64,000 nt of DNA. Origin: Mannheimia indoligenes (GTDB lineage Bacteria > Pseudomonadota > Gammaproteobacteria > Enterobacterales > Pasteurellaceae). A model generated the notes under the pieces. It saw nothing but the letters and a program-made list of their open reading frames with translations, was not told the origin of the DNA and did no database searches. This document shows, one piece after another, positions 52,484 through 61,560 of the stretch. Numbering within the stretch: position 1 is the stretch's first letter; every line of letters starts with the position of its first letter. Where the stretch lies: assembly GCF_036880405.1 (NCBI RefSeq), contig NZ_JBAJJM010000012.1, positions 86,516-150,515 on the forward strand. Direction: 5' to 3'. The position numbers and the translations under genes were made by a program.

Positions 52484-53764
52484 CTATAACTCCCCAAACG
52501 CTTTATGCGCAGCCTCTAACGTGCGGGCAATATCTTCATCTGTGTGAGCTAAAGACATAAACCCTGCCTCGAATGCTGATGGGGCTAAATACACGCCTTG
52601 TTCTAACATTAGGTGGAAGAAACGGTTGAATTTGGCGGCATCGCATTTCATTACTTCTTGGAAGTTGGTAATAGCTTTTTGTTCGGTGAAGAATAAGCCG
52701 AACATCCCGCCGACATATTGTACCGTTAATGGCACATTGTGCTTATCTGCAAGAGCTTTAAAGCCTTCAGCGAGGGTTTTGGTTTTTTCAGCTAAAATGG
52801 TTTCATTGCCCGCTTTCGATAATTCAGTTAAGCAAGCTAAACCTGCTGCCATTGCAATCGGGTTGCCTGAAAGCGTGCCTGCTTGGTAAACCGGACCGGT
52901 TGGGGCGATGTGTTCCATAATTTCTTTTTTACCGCCGAATGCACCCACCGGCATACCGCCGCCGATAATTTTGCCGAGCGTAGTTAAATCAGGTGTAACG
53001 CCGTAGTAAGATTGAGCTCCACCAAGTGCGACACGGAAGCCTGTCATTACTTCATCAATAATAAATACTGCACCGTATTGAGTACAAAGCTCACGCAAGC
53101 CTTGCAAAAAGCCTTCTTGTGGCGGAATACAGTTCATATTACCGGCAACAGGCTCAACAATTAAACAAGCGATCTCATTTGGATATTGTTCAAATGCTGC
53201 TTTCACCGAATCTAAATCGTTATAAGTGCAAGTAAGCGTGTGTTTCGCAAAATCTGCCGGTACGCCCGGACCACTTGGCTGACCAAGTGTTAAAGCACCT
53301 GAACCGGCTTTCACTAGAAGTGAATCAGAATGCCCGTGGTAGCAGCCTTCAAATTTGATGATTTTATCTCGCCCTGTGTAGCCACGAGCTAAGCGAATAG
53401 CAGACATTGTAGCTTCTGTGCCGGAGCTTACCATTCTCACCATTTCAATCGATGGTACTAATTTGCAGACTAATTCGGCAAGGGTGATTTCAGCCGCAGT
53501 TGGAGCACCGAAACTTAAGCCGTTTGGCACGGCTTTTAATACGGCATCAATAATAGCCGGGTGGTTATGTCCTAGCACCATTGGTCCCCAAGAACCAACA
53601 TAGTCGATATATTGTTTGCCATCGCTATCCGTAATATAAGCACCTGCGGCTTTTTCAATAAAAACAGGTGTGCCACCGACTCCTTTGAATGCACGAACGG
53701 GGGAGTTTACCCCGCCCGGAATCACTTTTTGGGCTTGTTCAAATAGTTGTTCTGACATTGACAT
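52484..53764 (-). CDS. hemL: Glutamate-1-semialdehyde 2,1-aminomutase
   Basis: 426 residues, same as E. coli. Makes 5-aminolevulinate for haem synthesis. PLP lysine in TTLGKIIGGGMPVGAFGG, preceded by FIIDEVMTGFR (PLP aspartate), and YQAGTLSGNPIAMAAGLA. GGAATT precedes the ATG at 53764; a second ATG at 53758 is possible. The presence of hemL means this lineage can take the C5 route to haem. Confidence 0.97.
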   Translation of the reverse strand: MSMSEQLFEQAQKVIPGGVNSPVRAFKGVGGTPVFIEKAAGAYITDSDGKQYIDYVGSWGPMVLGHNHPAIIDAVLKAVPNGLSFGAPTAAEITLAELVCKLVPSIEMVRMVSSGTEATMSAIRLARGYTGRDKIIKFEGCYHGHSDSLLVKAGSGALTLGQPSGPGVPADFAKHTLTCTYNDLDSVKAAFEQYPNEIACLIVEPVAGNMNCIPPQEGFLQGLRELCTQYGAVFIIDEVMTGFRVALGGAQSYYGVTPDLTTLGKIIGGGMPVGAFGGKKEIMEHIAPTGPVYQAGTLSGNPIAMAAGLACLTELSKAGNETILAEKTKTLAEGFKALADKHNVPLTVQYVGGMFGLFFTEQKAITNFQEVMKCDAAKFNRFFHLMLEQGVYLAPSAFEAGFMSLAHTDEDIARTLEAAHKAFGEL

Positions 53765-53906
53765 AATAATTCCTTTTCAGTTTTGATAAATTTGCTCTCT
53801 ATTGTACTGAAAAGCCCCTATTTTCGCTAAAAAATTTTGCGACTTTGCTGCCTTGTGCTATGCTGAACATCTATTTTATTGCTCATTTTTTTGAGGTAAT
53901 CCCACT

Positions 53907-54971
53907 ATGTGGCTTACTTTTCTTACCGTTTTTATCGTTTCGTTTCTTGCCTTAATCGTTATGCGACCAGTGGCGGAATTTGTGGGTTTAGTCGATAAAC
54001 CAAACTTTCGTAAACGCCATCAAGGTTTAATCCCGTTAATTGGTGGTATTGCATTATTTATCGGTAATCTCACCTTTTATTTTATGCAGTGGCAAGATAT
54101 GCGACTGCCGGAGCTTTATCTCACGGCAGTTTCTATTTTGCTGATTATCGGCGTGTTAGATGATCGCTTTGACATCAGCCCACTACTGCGAGCCGGCATT
54201 CAAGCCGCGTTAGCAGGGGCGATGATTTACAGTGGCTTATCGCTGAGCAGTTTAGGGCAGATAATCGCCCCATTTAGTATTGAGCTAGGCTGGCTTGGCA
54301 TTGTATTTACCGTTTTCATTACGATTGGTGTTATTAATGCCTTCAATATGGTTGATGGTATTGATGGCTTATTAGCAGGACTTTCAAGTGTGAGCTTCGC
54401 AGGGCTTGGCACATTGATGTTTATTAAAGATGAGCCAACTTTAGGCTATTGGTGTTTTGCTATCATTCTTGTACTACTGCCGTATGCAATGTTCAACTTA
54501 AGTCTATTTGGTGCAAAATGGAAAGTATTTATGGGCGACTCAGGCAGTATGCTGATTGGCTTTACTATTATTTGGATTTTACTGTTAAGCACGCAAGGAC
54601 AAGGCTCACCAATCAGCCCGATTACAGGGTTATGGCTGATTGCCGTTCCTCTTATTGATATGGTGGCAGTAATTATTCGCCGTTTGAAAAAAGGTAAAAG
54701 TCCGTTCAAACCTGACCGCTTGCATTTGCACCATTTAATGATGCGAGCGGGATTAACCTCTCGCCAAGCCCTGTTAGTGATTACACTTTGGGCTGGTTTT
54801 TGTGCCACACTTGGCATATTGGGCGAAGTATATTACTGGAACCAATGGGTAATGATGTTGATGTTCATCGGTTTGTTCTTTTTATACGCCTATTCAATTA
54901 CCCACGCGTGGCGTATAACGCGTTTTATTCGCCGTTTGAAACGCCGTGCAAAACGCACTAAACAAGTTTAA
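53907..54971 (+). CDS. wecA: UDP-GlcNAc:undecaprenyl-phosphate GlcNAc-1-phosphate transferase
   Basis: 354 residues, integral membrane protein with about 11 hydrophobic segments. Starts ECA or O-antigen synthesis by making lipid I. Motifs of the family: VLDDRFDISPLLRAGIQ, NAFNMVDGIDGLLAGLS, and the cytoplasmic loop LHLHHLMMRAGLTSRQA. First gene of the wec cluster. E. coli WecA has 367 residues. Confidence 0.96.
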   Translation: MWLTFLTVFIVSFLALIVMRPVAEFVGLVDKPNFRKRHQGLIPLIGGIALFIGNLTFYFMQWQDMRLPELYLTAVSILLIIGVLDDRFDISPLLRAGIQAALAGAMIYSGLSLSSLGQIIAPFSIELGWLGIVFTVFITIGVINAFNMVDGIDGLLAGLSSVSFAGLGTLMFIKDEPTLGYWCFAIILVLLPYAMFNLSLFGAKWKVFMGDSGSMLIGFTIIWILLLSTQGQGSPISPITGLWLIAVPLIDMVAVIIRRLKKGKSPFKPDRLHLHHLMMRAGLTSRQALLVITLWAGFCATLGILGEVYYWNQWVMMLMFIGLFFLYAYSITHAWRITRFIRRLKRRAKRTKQV

Positions 54972-54982
54972 AGGAAATTGTT

Positions 54983-55792
54983 GTGAAAACGCTATTTTAT
55001 CGTTTTTTAGTTCTGATTTTATTTGCTGCCATTGGGGGCGGTGCTGGTTATGGTTTGAGTTATACTCAGCCTGAAAAATGGCAAGTAACCGCTCAGTTTG
55101 AGCAACCGAGCATTCCTGATTTAGGTAATTATTATTCGTTGCTTTCTACTTATCGGTTTTTGAGTAGTAATACGCCGGAACTCAGTAGCCAAGCCACCCA
55201 GAAAGATGCGGTGGAACAAGCCTATGAGGAATTTAAACGCAATTTGAACTCTGCTGATTTGCTTCAAGCTTACTTATTAGAAAATGAAGTGGTAAAGCTA
55301 AAGGCTCAAGTTGAGAAAAAATCGACAGCGATTGTGGCGGCTGAATTGGTTGAGCAGTTTAGTTTCCAAAAAGATGTTACCACTTCTGCCGATAATCTGA
55401 GTTTAACTTTAGAAAATGCAGAAGATGCTCAAAAATTATTAACGGATTTTATTCCACTGGTAAACTCTCAAGCTCGTGAGAAGTTAAACGCCGATTTAAT
55501 TGCGAAATGGAAGGTATTATTCCAACAAATTAAAACTGCTTCAGAGTTAAATGTTGGAACAAAAGGTAATCAAGACTGGGCGGCAAAATTGCAAATGATG
55601 CGTTCGGTTCAGCCATTGGATAACCAATTAAAAGCTTATCGTTTAGTGAAATCGCCTGCTATTCCACTAAAAGCAGAATCGCCGGATCGCCTGTTTTGGT
55701 TAATGGTTGGAGCATTAGGCGGATTGCTTATCGGCTTTATGTTAAGTTTTGCAGTAAGAGCAAAAACTAATGTAGCATTAGAAGAAGTATAA
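54983..55792 (+). CDS. wzzE: ECA chain-length regulator (polysaccharide co-polymerase)
   Basis: 269 residues, shorter than E. coli WzzE (about 350). N-terminal membrane segment FLVLILFAAIGGGAGYGLSY and C-terminal LFWLMVGALGGLLIGFML flank a helical periplasmic domain with coiled-coil character near 80-115. GTG start with AAGGAAA upstream, 11 bases after wecA. Followed by a hairpin with T-tract before wecC. The assignment to ECA rests on its place in the cluster. Confidence 0.85.
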   Translation: MKTLFYRFLVLILFAAIGGGAGYGLSYTQPEKWQVTAQFEQPSIPDLGNYYSLLSTYRFLSSNTPELSSQATQKDAVEQAYEEFKRNLNSADLLQAYLLENEVVKLKAQVEKKSTAIVAAELVEQFSFQKDVTTSADNLSLTLENAEDAQKLLTDFIPLVNSQAREKLNADLIAKWKVLFQQIKTASELNVGTKGNQDWAAKLQMMRSVQPLDNQLKAYRLVKSPAIPLKAESPDRLFWLMVGALGGLLIGFMLSFAVRAKTNVALEEV

Positions 55793-55795
55793 TTA

Positions 55796-55830
55796 AAATG
55801 GCACACGAGTAGTGTGCCATTTCTCTTTTT
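55796..55830 (+). terminator. Intra-operon terminator-like hairpin between wzzE and wecC
   Basis: Perfect stem AAATGGCACAC / GTGTGCCATTT, loop GAGTA, followed by CTCTTTTT. Lies inside the wec operon. Confidence 0.82.
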
Positions 55831-55841
55831 AATGGGTAAAG

Positions 55842-57086
55842 ATGCAAAAAACTAAATTTAATCGAATTTGTATTATTGGCTTAGGCTATATCGGGCTGCC
55901 AACGGCGGTGGCTTTTGCCAATGCAGGTAAGCAAGTGATTGGGGTGGATATTAATGAGCAAGTTGTAGCAAGCCTCAAGCAAGGCAAAATTCATATTATT
56001 GAGCCTGATTTGCAAACAGCCTTTACACAAGCGGTCAAAAATGGATATTTTTTTGCAACTCAAACGCCTGAGGAGGCGGATGCCTTTATTATTGCCGTGC
56101 CAACGCCACTATTAGGGAAAAAGCCCGATCTCTCCTATATGCAAAATGCTGCTTTAGCTATCGCCCCTTATTTACGCAAAGGGAATTTGGTGGTGCTTGA
56201 GTCCACTTCGCCTGTCGGTACAACAGAAAAATTAGCCGAGTGGTTAAGCCAAGCTCGTTCCGATTTAGCCTTTCCTGCCGATGTGCATATTGCCTACTGC
56301 CCTGAACGTGTTTTACCCGGCAGAATAATGACAGAATTGGTGGAAAATAACCGCATTATTGGTGGTTTAACCCCCCAATGCAGCCAACAAGCGGTCGATT
56401 TATACCAAATTTTTGCAAAAGGGAATTGTATTTCAACCCAAGCTCGCACGGCTGAAATGTGTAAGCTGGTGGAAAATAGCTTTCGTGATGTAAATATCGC
56501 TTTTGCCAACGAACTTTCAATGATTTGCGATGAGCTAGATATTAACGTGTGGGAGCTCATTGAGCTTGCCAATCAGCACCCAAGAGTGAATATTCTACAA
56601 CCCGGAGCCGGCGTGGGCGGACATTGCATTGCGGTTGACCCTTGGTTCATTGTTTCTCAATCGCCTCAATTAGCCCGTTTAATTCGTACTGCACGAGAAG
56701 TAAATAATGCCAAGCCGCAATGGGTGTTAGAAAAACTCAAAGCCCTTGTGGCGGATTGTGTGGTAGAGAAAAATTGTAAACCCGGTGATCTAACCATTGC
56801 TTGTTTCGGTTTAGCCTTTAAGCCGGATATTGATGATTTGCGAGAAAGCCCTGCTTTAGCGATTACCCAACAAATCGCACAATGGCACAAAGGCGAAGTG
56901 CTGGCGGTTGAACCAAATATTCAGACTTTATCGTTAGAAAATGTAACATTAGTTGATACTGCTACAGCACTTTCCCAAGCCGATCTTATTGTTCTATTGG
57001 TTGATCATACACCATTCAAACAAATCTCAATTGACCGTGTGAAACAAAAATATCTGCTTGATTGCAGAGGGATATGGTTAAGATGA
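55842..57086 (+). CDS. wecC: UDP-N-acetyl-D-mannosamine dehydrogenase
   Basis: 414 residues. Oxidises UDP-ManNAc to UDP-ManNAcA, the second ECA sugar. NAD motif GLGYIGLPTAVAFANAGK, EFVENSFRDVN-like KLVENSFRDVNIAFANELS, and catalytic cysteine in GAGVGGHCIAVDPWF. Its substrate needs WecB, whose gene is absent from this cluster. The ribosome site is weak. Two uptake signals (56027-56036 and 56387-56396) lie in the coding region. Confidence 0.96.
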   Translation: MQKTKFNRICIIGLGYIGLPTAVAFANAGKQVIGVDINEQVVASLKQGKIHIIEPDLQTAFTQAVKNGYFFATQTPEEADAFIIAVPTPLLGKKPDLSYMQNAALAIAPYLRKGNLVVLESTSPVGTTEKLAEWLSQARSDLAFPADVHIAYCPERVLPGRIMTELVENNRIIGGLTPQCSQQAVDLYQIFAKGNCISTQARTAEMCKLVENSFRDVNIAFANELSMICDELDINVWELIELANQHPRVNILQPGAGVGGHCIAVDPWFIVSQSPQLARLIRTAREVNNAKPQWVLEKLKALVADCVVEKNCKPGDLTIACFGLAFKPDIDDLRESPALAITQQIAQWHKGEVLAVEPNIQTLSLENVTLVDTATALSQADLIVLLVDHTPFKQISIDRVKQKYLLDCRGIWLR

Positions 57087-57718
57087 TAAGGGCGGATAAA
57101 TGGCTCTCTGATTTTTTCGGCAGAGAAATCGTGCAAGCAAAAGTAGCGGCTGATAATTTTGTTCACATAGACCGACTGCAAAAACAAGGTTTTATCTTTG
57201 TAGAAGGCGAGGTGGAACTTGCATTCGATCTTGTAAAATTTTTGCAAAATCCGACCGCTTGTAGTGAAGCAAAGATGTCTGATTTGCCTGAGTTAATTTC
57301 ATTATTTGGTTCTGCTTTTCCAAATAGCCGTTTCCGCCCGCCTTATTTTTCTATAGAGGAAAATCAACGCTTTTATCAAACGTGGATTGAAAATGCAGTG
57401 AAAGGCGAATTTGATGATATTTGCCTGATTAAACGAAATGAATTAGGGCAACTTCAAGGAGCGATTACCGTTCGTTTATTCGCCGGTAAGCAAGCTAAAA
57501 TTGGCTTACTGGCGGTAGAGCCTCGTTTTCAGCAACAAGGGACTGGTTCTGCGTTGTTGCACGCTGCAATCTATTGGGCGAAGCAACAGCAGGTAGATAA
57601 GTTATTTGTTGCTACGCAAAGTAGTAATCTGAAGGCTGCTCGGTTGTACCAATCTCTAGGGGCAAATATACAAGCGGTCTATTATTGGTTTTATCCTGCA
57701 ATTTCAAGCAATTTATGA
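57083..57718 (+). CDS. wecD: dTDP-4-amino-4,6-dideoxy-D-galactose acyltransferase
   Basis: About 211 residues. GNAT-fold acetyltransferase that completes the third ECA sugar, dTDP-Fuc4NAc. The acetyl-CoA loop is in LAVEPRFQQQGTGSALLHAA, and NLKAARLYQSLGA follows. The ATG at 57083 overlaps the wecC stop (ATGA); an ATG at 57074 is an alternative, but AGAGGG is only two bases from it. Two uptake signals lie in the gene. Confidence 0.88.
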   Translation: MIRADKWLSDFFGREIVQAKVAADNFVHIDRLQKQGFIFVEGEVELAFDLVKFLQNPTACSEAKMSDLPELISLFGSAFPNSRFRPPYFSIEENQRFYQTWIENAVKGEFDDICLIKRNELGQLQGAITVRLFAGKQAKIGLLAVEPRFQQQGTGSALLHAAIYWAKQQQVDKLFVATQSSNLKAARLYQSLGANIQAVYYWFYPAISSNL

Positions 57719-58863
57719 AAAACACAGATCTTATCCCATTCAATCAACCACCGATTATTGGCTCGGAACTTGGCTATATTCAACAAGCAATGGCGAGCGG
57801 AAAGCTATCAGGCAATGGTAAATTTACCCATTTGTGCGAACAGTGGCTGGAGAAAAACCTCACGCACAGTAAAGTGCTACTCACACCTTCTTGCACGGCA
57901 GCTTTAGAAATGGCTGCGATGTTGTTGGATATTCAGCCTGGTGATGAAGTGATTATGCCAAGTTACACTTTTGTTTCTACTGCCAACGCTTTTGTGTTGC
58001 GTGGGGCGAAAATCGTGTTTGTGGATATTCGCCCTGATACAATGAATATTGATGAAAACCAAATCGAGCAAGCAATCACACCGAAAACCAAAGCCATTGT
58101 GCCTGTGCATTATGCCGGTGTGGCGTGCGAGATGGAAAAAATTATGGCGATTGCTGAAAAGCACGGGCTTTATGTAGTGGAAGATGCTGCTCAAGCTGTT
58201 AATGCGTTTTATCAAGGCAGAGCATTAGGCTCAATTGGACATATTGGTTGCTATAGCTTCCACGAAACCAAAAATTACTCGGCAGGTGGTGAAGGCGGAG
58301 CGATCGTGTTGAATGATCCGACATTGATCGCTAGAGCGGAGATCTTACGGGAGAAAGGTACGGATCGAAGCTGGTTTTTTCGTGGTGAGGTGGATAAATA
58401 CCGTTGGCAGGATATTGGATCGAGTTTTTTAATGTCTGAAATTCAAGCTGCCTATTTGTATGCTCAACTTGAAGTGGCAGATAAAATTAATCAAAAACGA
58501 TTAACTTTGTGGCAGAACTATTTGCAAGCCTTTTTGCCGTTAGCTCAAACAGGCAGAGTAGTGCTACCAAGTTCGGCAGAACAATATCAACATAACGGGC
58601 ATTTGTTTTATCTGAAACTGAAAGATTTAGCTGAACGTTCGGCGTTTATTGAGTTTATGAAAGCTCAAAAGATCTTAACAGTGTTTCATTATGTACCGTT
58701 ACATTCCAGCCCTGCCGGGGGGAAGTTTGGCAGATTTAGTGGGGAAGAGTGTTTTACTACAAAAGAAAGTGAACGATTAGTGAGATTGCCGCTGTTTTAT
58801 AATTTAACTGAACAAGAACAATCTAGGGTCATTGAGGCGACAATAAGCTTTTTCGAACAATAA
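57715..58863 (+). CDS. wecE: dTDP-4-amino-4,6-dideoxygalactose transaminase
   Basis: 382 residues, DegT/DnrJ/EryC1 PLP aminotransferase. Aspartate/cofactor block VVEDAAQAVNAFYQG and PLP lysine in FHETKNYSAGGEGGA. Its ATG at 57715 overlaps the wecD stop (ATGA), so the two are coupled; an upstream in-frame start at 57685 is rejected. Last gene before the inverted glnA. Its dTDP-4-keto-6-deoxyglucose substrate requires RffG/RffH, not encoded here. Confidence 0.94.
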   Translation: MKNTDLIPFNQPPIIGSELGYIQQAMASGKLSGNGKFTHLCEQWLEKNLTHSKVLLTPSCTAALEMAAMLLDIQPGDEVIMPSYTFVSTANAFVLRGAKIVFVDIRPDTMNIDENQIEQAITPKTKAIVPVHYAGVACEMEKIMAIAEKHGLYVVEDAAQAVNAFYQGRALGSIGHIGCYSFHETKNYSAGGEGGAIVLNDPTLIARAEILREKGTDRSWFFRGEVDKYRWQDIGSSFLMSEIQAAYLYAQLEVADKINQKRLTLWQNYLQAFLPLAQTGRVVLPSSAEQYQHNGHLFYLKLKDLAERSAFIEFMKAQKILTVFHYVPLHSSPAGGKFGRFSGEECFTTKESERLVRLPLFYNLTEQEQSRVIEATISFFEQ

Positions 58864-58866
58864 AAA

Positions 58867-58892
58867 AACGGCTGAGATTATTCTCAGCCGTT
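58867..58892. terminator. Bidirectional terminator between wecE and glnA
   Basis: Perfect stem AACGGCTGAGA / TCTCAGCCGTT, loop TTAT, with an A-run before it serving the glnA side. Confidence 0.88.
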
Positions 58893-58897
58893 CTCTA

Positions 58898-60319
58898 TTA
58901 TGAATAATAAAGTTCAAATTCTACCGGGTGTGGGGTCATATTCACACGCTCAACTTCTTTGCGGCGAATGCCGATATACGCATCAATAAAATCTTTAGTG
59001 AACACGCCACCTTGAGTTAAGAATTCAAAGTCATTGCTTAAGGCATCAAGAGCAGATTCTAACGATGAAGCAACTGTTGGAATATCTTTTAACTCTTCCG
59101 GCGGTAAATCGTATAGGTTTTTATCCATTGCATCGCCCGGGTGGATTTTATTGATCACACCGTCTAAACCTGCCATTAATAATGCTGCGAAGCAAAGGTA
59201 AGGGTTTGCCATTGGGTCTGGGAAGCGAGCTTCTACACGAGTTGCTTTCGGGCTGGTTACTGCCGGAATACGGATAGATGCTGAGCGGTTACTTGCTGAA
59301 TAAGCTAATAACACAGGTGCTTCAAAGCCCGGAACTAAACGTTTATATGAGTTAGTCGTTGGGTTGGTGAAGGCATTTAATGATTTAGCGTGCTTGATGA
59401 TACCACCGATATAGTAAAGAGCAGTTTCAGATAAGCCTGCGTATTTGTCGCCCATAAAGACGTTTTTGCCGTCTTTGCTTAACGACATATTACAGTGCAT
59501 TCCCGAACCGTTATCGCCTGCGAACGGTTTTGGCATAAAGCAGGCTGTTTTACCGTGTTCAACCGCTACATTTTGCACGATGTATTTGTAAATTTGGGTT
59601 TCGTCCGCTTTTAACGTTAAGCTATTGAATTTGGTTGCGATCTCATTTTGACCTGCAGTTGCCACTTCGTGATGGTGAGCTTCGATCACTAAGCCCATTT
59701 CTTCCATCAGTAAGCACATTTCTGAGCGAATATCGTGAGCAGTATCAATTGGGGCAATCGCACAGTAGCCGCCTTTTTTCAATGGGCGATAGCCATTGTT
59801 ACCGTCTTCAAATTTACGGTTGGTATTCCAAGCGGCTTCAACATCATCAATTTTGTATGAGACATTGTTCATCTCGGTGCTGAAACGCACATCATCAAAT
59901 AGGAAAAATTCCGGCTCAGGTCCGAACATCACGCTGTCGGCAATACCGGTAGATTTTAAATAGTTTTCTGCACGTTGAGCGATAGAGCGAGGGTCGCGGT
60001 CATAAGACTGCATTGTGTTAGGGTCGTAAATTGAACAGCGGATAGTGAGGGTAGGAATGCGAGCGAAAGGATCAACAACAGCAGTTTCGGCAATTGGCAT
60101 TAAAAGCATATCGGCTTTATTAATCGCTTTCCAGCCCTCAACGGACGAGCCGTCGAACATTTTGCCTTCCTCGAATAAGTCTTCAAGATCATTGATGACC
60201 AAACTGACTGGTAATGAAACTCCGTGCTCTTTACCTTTAATATCAGTAAATTTTAATAAGACAAATTTGATATCATTGTCTTGAATCAGTTTAGATACGT
60301 TAGCGATTGCGTTCGACAT
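58898..60319 (-). CDS. glnA: Glutamine synthetase type I
   Basis: 473 residues from the ATG at 60319 (GAGGAA upstream); the in-frame extension to 60370 is rejected. Glutamate-ammonia ligase: MFDGSSVEGWKAINKADM, EFFLFDD, NGSGMHCNMS and the adenylylation tyrosine in KNLYDLPPEE are present, so enzyme-level control by GlnE is possible. It interrupts the ECA cluster in opposite orientation. No ntrBC follow. Confidence 0.97.
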   Translation of the reverse strand: MSNAIANVSKLIQDNDIKFVLLKFTDIKGKEHGVSLPVSLVINDLEDLFEEGKMFDGSSVEGWKAINKADMLLMPIAETAVVDPFARIPTLTIRCSIYDPNTMQSYDRDPRSIAQRAENYLKSTGIADSVMFGPEPEFFLFDDVRFSTEMNNVSYKIDDVEAAWNTNRKFEDGNNGYRPLKKGGYCAIAPIDTAHDIRSEMCLLMEEMGLVIEAHHHEVATAGQNEIATKFNSLTLKADETQIYKYIVQNVAVEHGKTACFMPKPFAGDNGSGMHCNMSLSKDGKNVFMGDKYAGLSETALYYIGGIIKHAKSLNAFTNPTTNSYKRLVPGFEAPVLLAYSASNRSASIRIPAVTSPKATRVEARFPDPMANPYLCFAALLMAGLDGVINKIHPGDAMDKNLYDLPPEELKDIPTVASSLESALDALSNDFEFLTQGGVFTKDFIDAYIGIRRKEVERVNMTPHPVEFELYYS

Positions 60320-60489
60320 AATATAAGTATTCCTCGTAGCGAAATTAATAAATAAAAACTCGCACATCATAGCATTTTTTTAGCTGGAAATGTGATGTTT
60401 TTTAGTCGCATTTATGCAAAAGAAATTTCGGCAGAATTGTCAATTTTTGTTAAAATTGGAAGTATTTTTTGGCTGAAGGAAATAACGTT

Positions 60490-61560
60490 ATGCAACCGAT
60501 TTATCATATTTTAGGCTCGGATATTCCACACCATAATCAGCGTGTTTTAACGTTTTTTCAACAAGAGTTGCTACCTACGTTGCCGCCTTCTTCCTATTAT
60601 TTTTATGTAGTGGGTAAGGATATGCTTAAAACCTATTTCCCTGATTTGGAGATAACGACTTTTTCTACTCAAAAACAAATTGCTCAAGCACTCATTGCAA
60701 AAAATCAGCAAAATCCGACCGCTTGTTTTATCTTACACGGTCAGTTTAATCTGTGGGTTTGGCTTGCCATTGCGTTAGGAAAATTATCAACAGAAAATAT
60801 TATCTGGCATATTTGGGGAGCGGATTTATATGAGGTCTGTGCTTCTTGGAAATTTAGGTTATTTTATCCAATTAGGCGGTTTGCTCAACGTAAGTTAAAG
60901 CAAGTCTGGGCAACAAGGGGTGATCTGGATTATGTCTGGCGACGTATAAGATCAAGATCGGAACAAGATCGGTTAATCTATTTCGCAACGAAATTGCCGG
61001 ATCGACATAGCGTGCAGAGAGTTAAAAATGATCAATTAACTATTTTATTAGGCAATTCAGGCGATCCTTCTAATAATCATATTCAAGCATTAAAGGAAAT
61101 CCAGCAGCGTTTGGGCAACAACGTACGAATTATGGTGCCAATGGGCTATCCGGCAAATAATGAATGCTATATTCAGCAAGTGGAAGCAGAGGGCAAGCGG
61201 TTATTTTTAGCGGAAAATTTGCAAATTCTGCGAGAAAAATTGGATTTTGACGAATATCTTTTATTGCTTTCACAATGCGATCTCGGCTATTTTAACTTTG
61301 AACGCCAACAAGGCATTGGTACGATTTGTTTGTTGATCCAACAGAATATTCCTTGCGTGTTGCACCCGAATAATCCGTTTGGTTTGGATATGCAAGCCGA
61401 GCAAGTGCCTTATCTGTTGGCGGAGAATATGACATTTTCAAAAATTCAAGCTGTCAAACAACAATTAGGTGATATGAATAAAAACAACATTGCATTTTTT
61501 CCTAAAACTTATCTGAAATTATGGCAAACACAATTAACTGAATTGATACATAATGAATAA
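60490..61560 (+). CDS. wecF: dTDP-Fuc4NAc:lipid II Fuc4NAc transferase
   Basis: 356 residues, GT56 glycosyltransferase, close to the E. coli length (359). HILGSDIPHHNQRVLTFF start, WHIWGADLYEVC, and FNFERQQGIGTICLLIQQNIPC near the C-terminus are typical of WecF. Adds the third sugar to make lipid III. ATG at 60490 with AAGGAA upstream; the in-frame TTG at 60469 is rejected. Overlaps wzyE by 8 bases. Confidence 0.93.
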   Translation: MQPIYHILGSDIPHHNQRVLTFFQQELLPTLPPSSYYFYVVGKDMLKTYFPDLEITTFSTQKQIAQALIAKNQQNPTACFILHGQFNLWVWLAIALGKLSTENIIWHIWGADLYEVCASWKFRLFYPIRRFAQRKLKQVWATRGDLDYVWRRIRSRSEQDRLIYFATKLPDRHSVQRVKNDQLTILLGNSGDPSNNHIQALKEIQQRLGNNVRIMVPMGYPANNECYIQQVEAEGKRLFLAENLQILREKLDFDEYLLLLSQCDLGYFNFERQQGIGTICLLIQQNIPCVLHPNNPFGLDMQAEQVPYLLAENMTFSKIQAVKQQLGDMNKNNIAFFPKTYLKLWQTQLTELIHNE

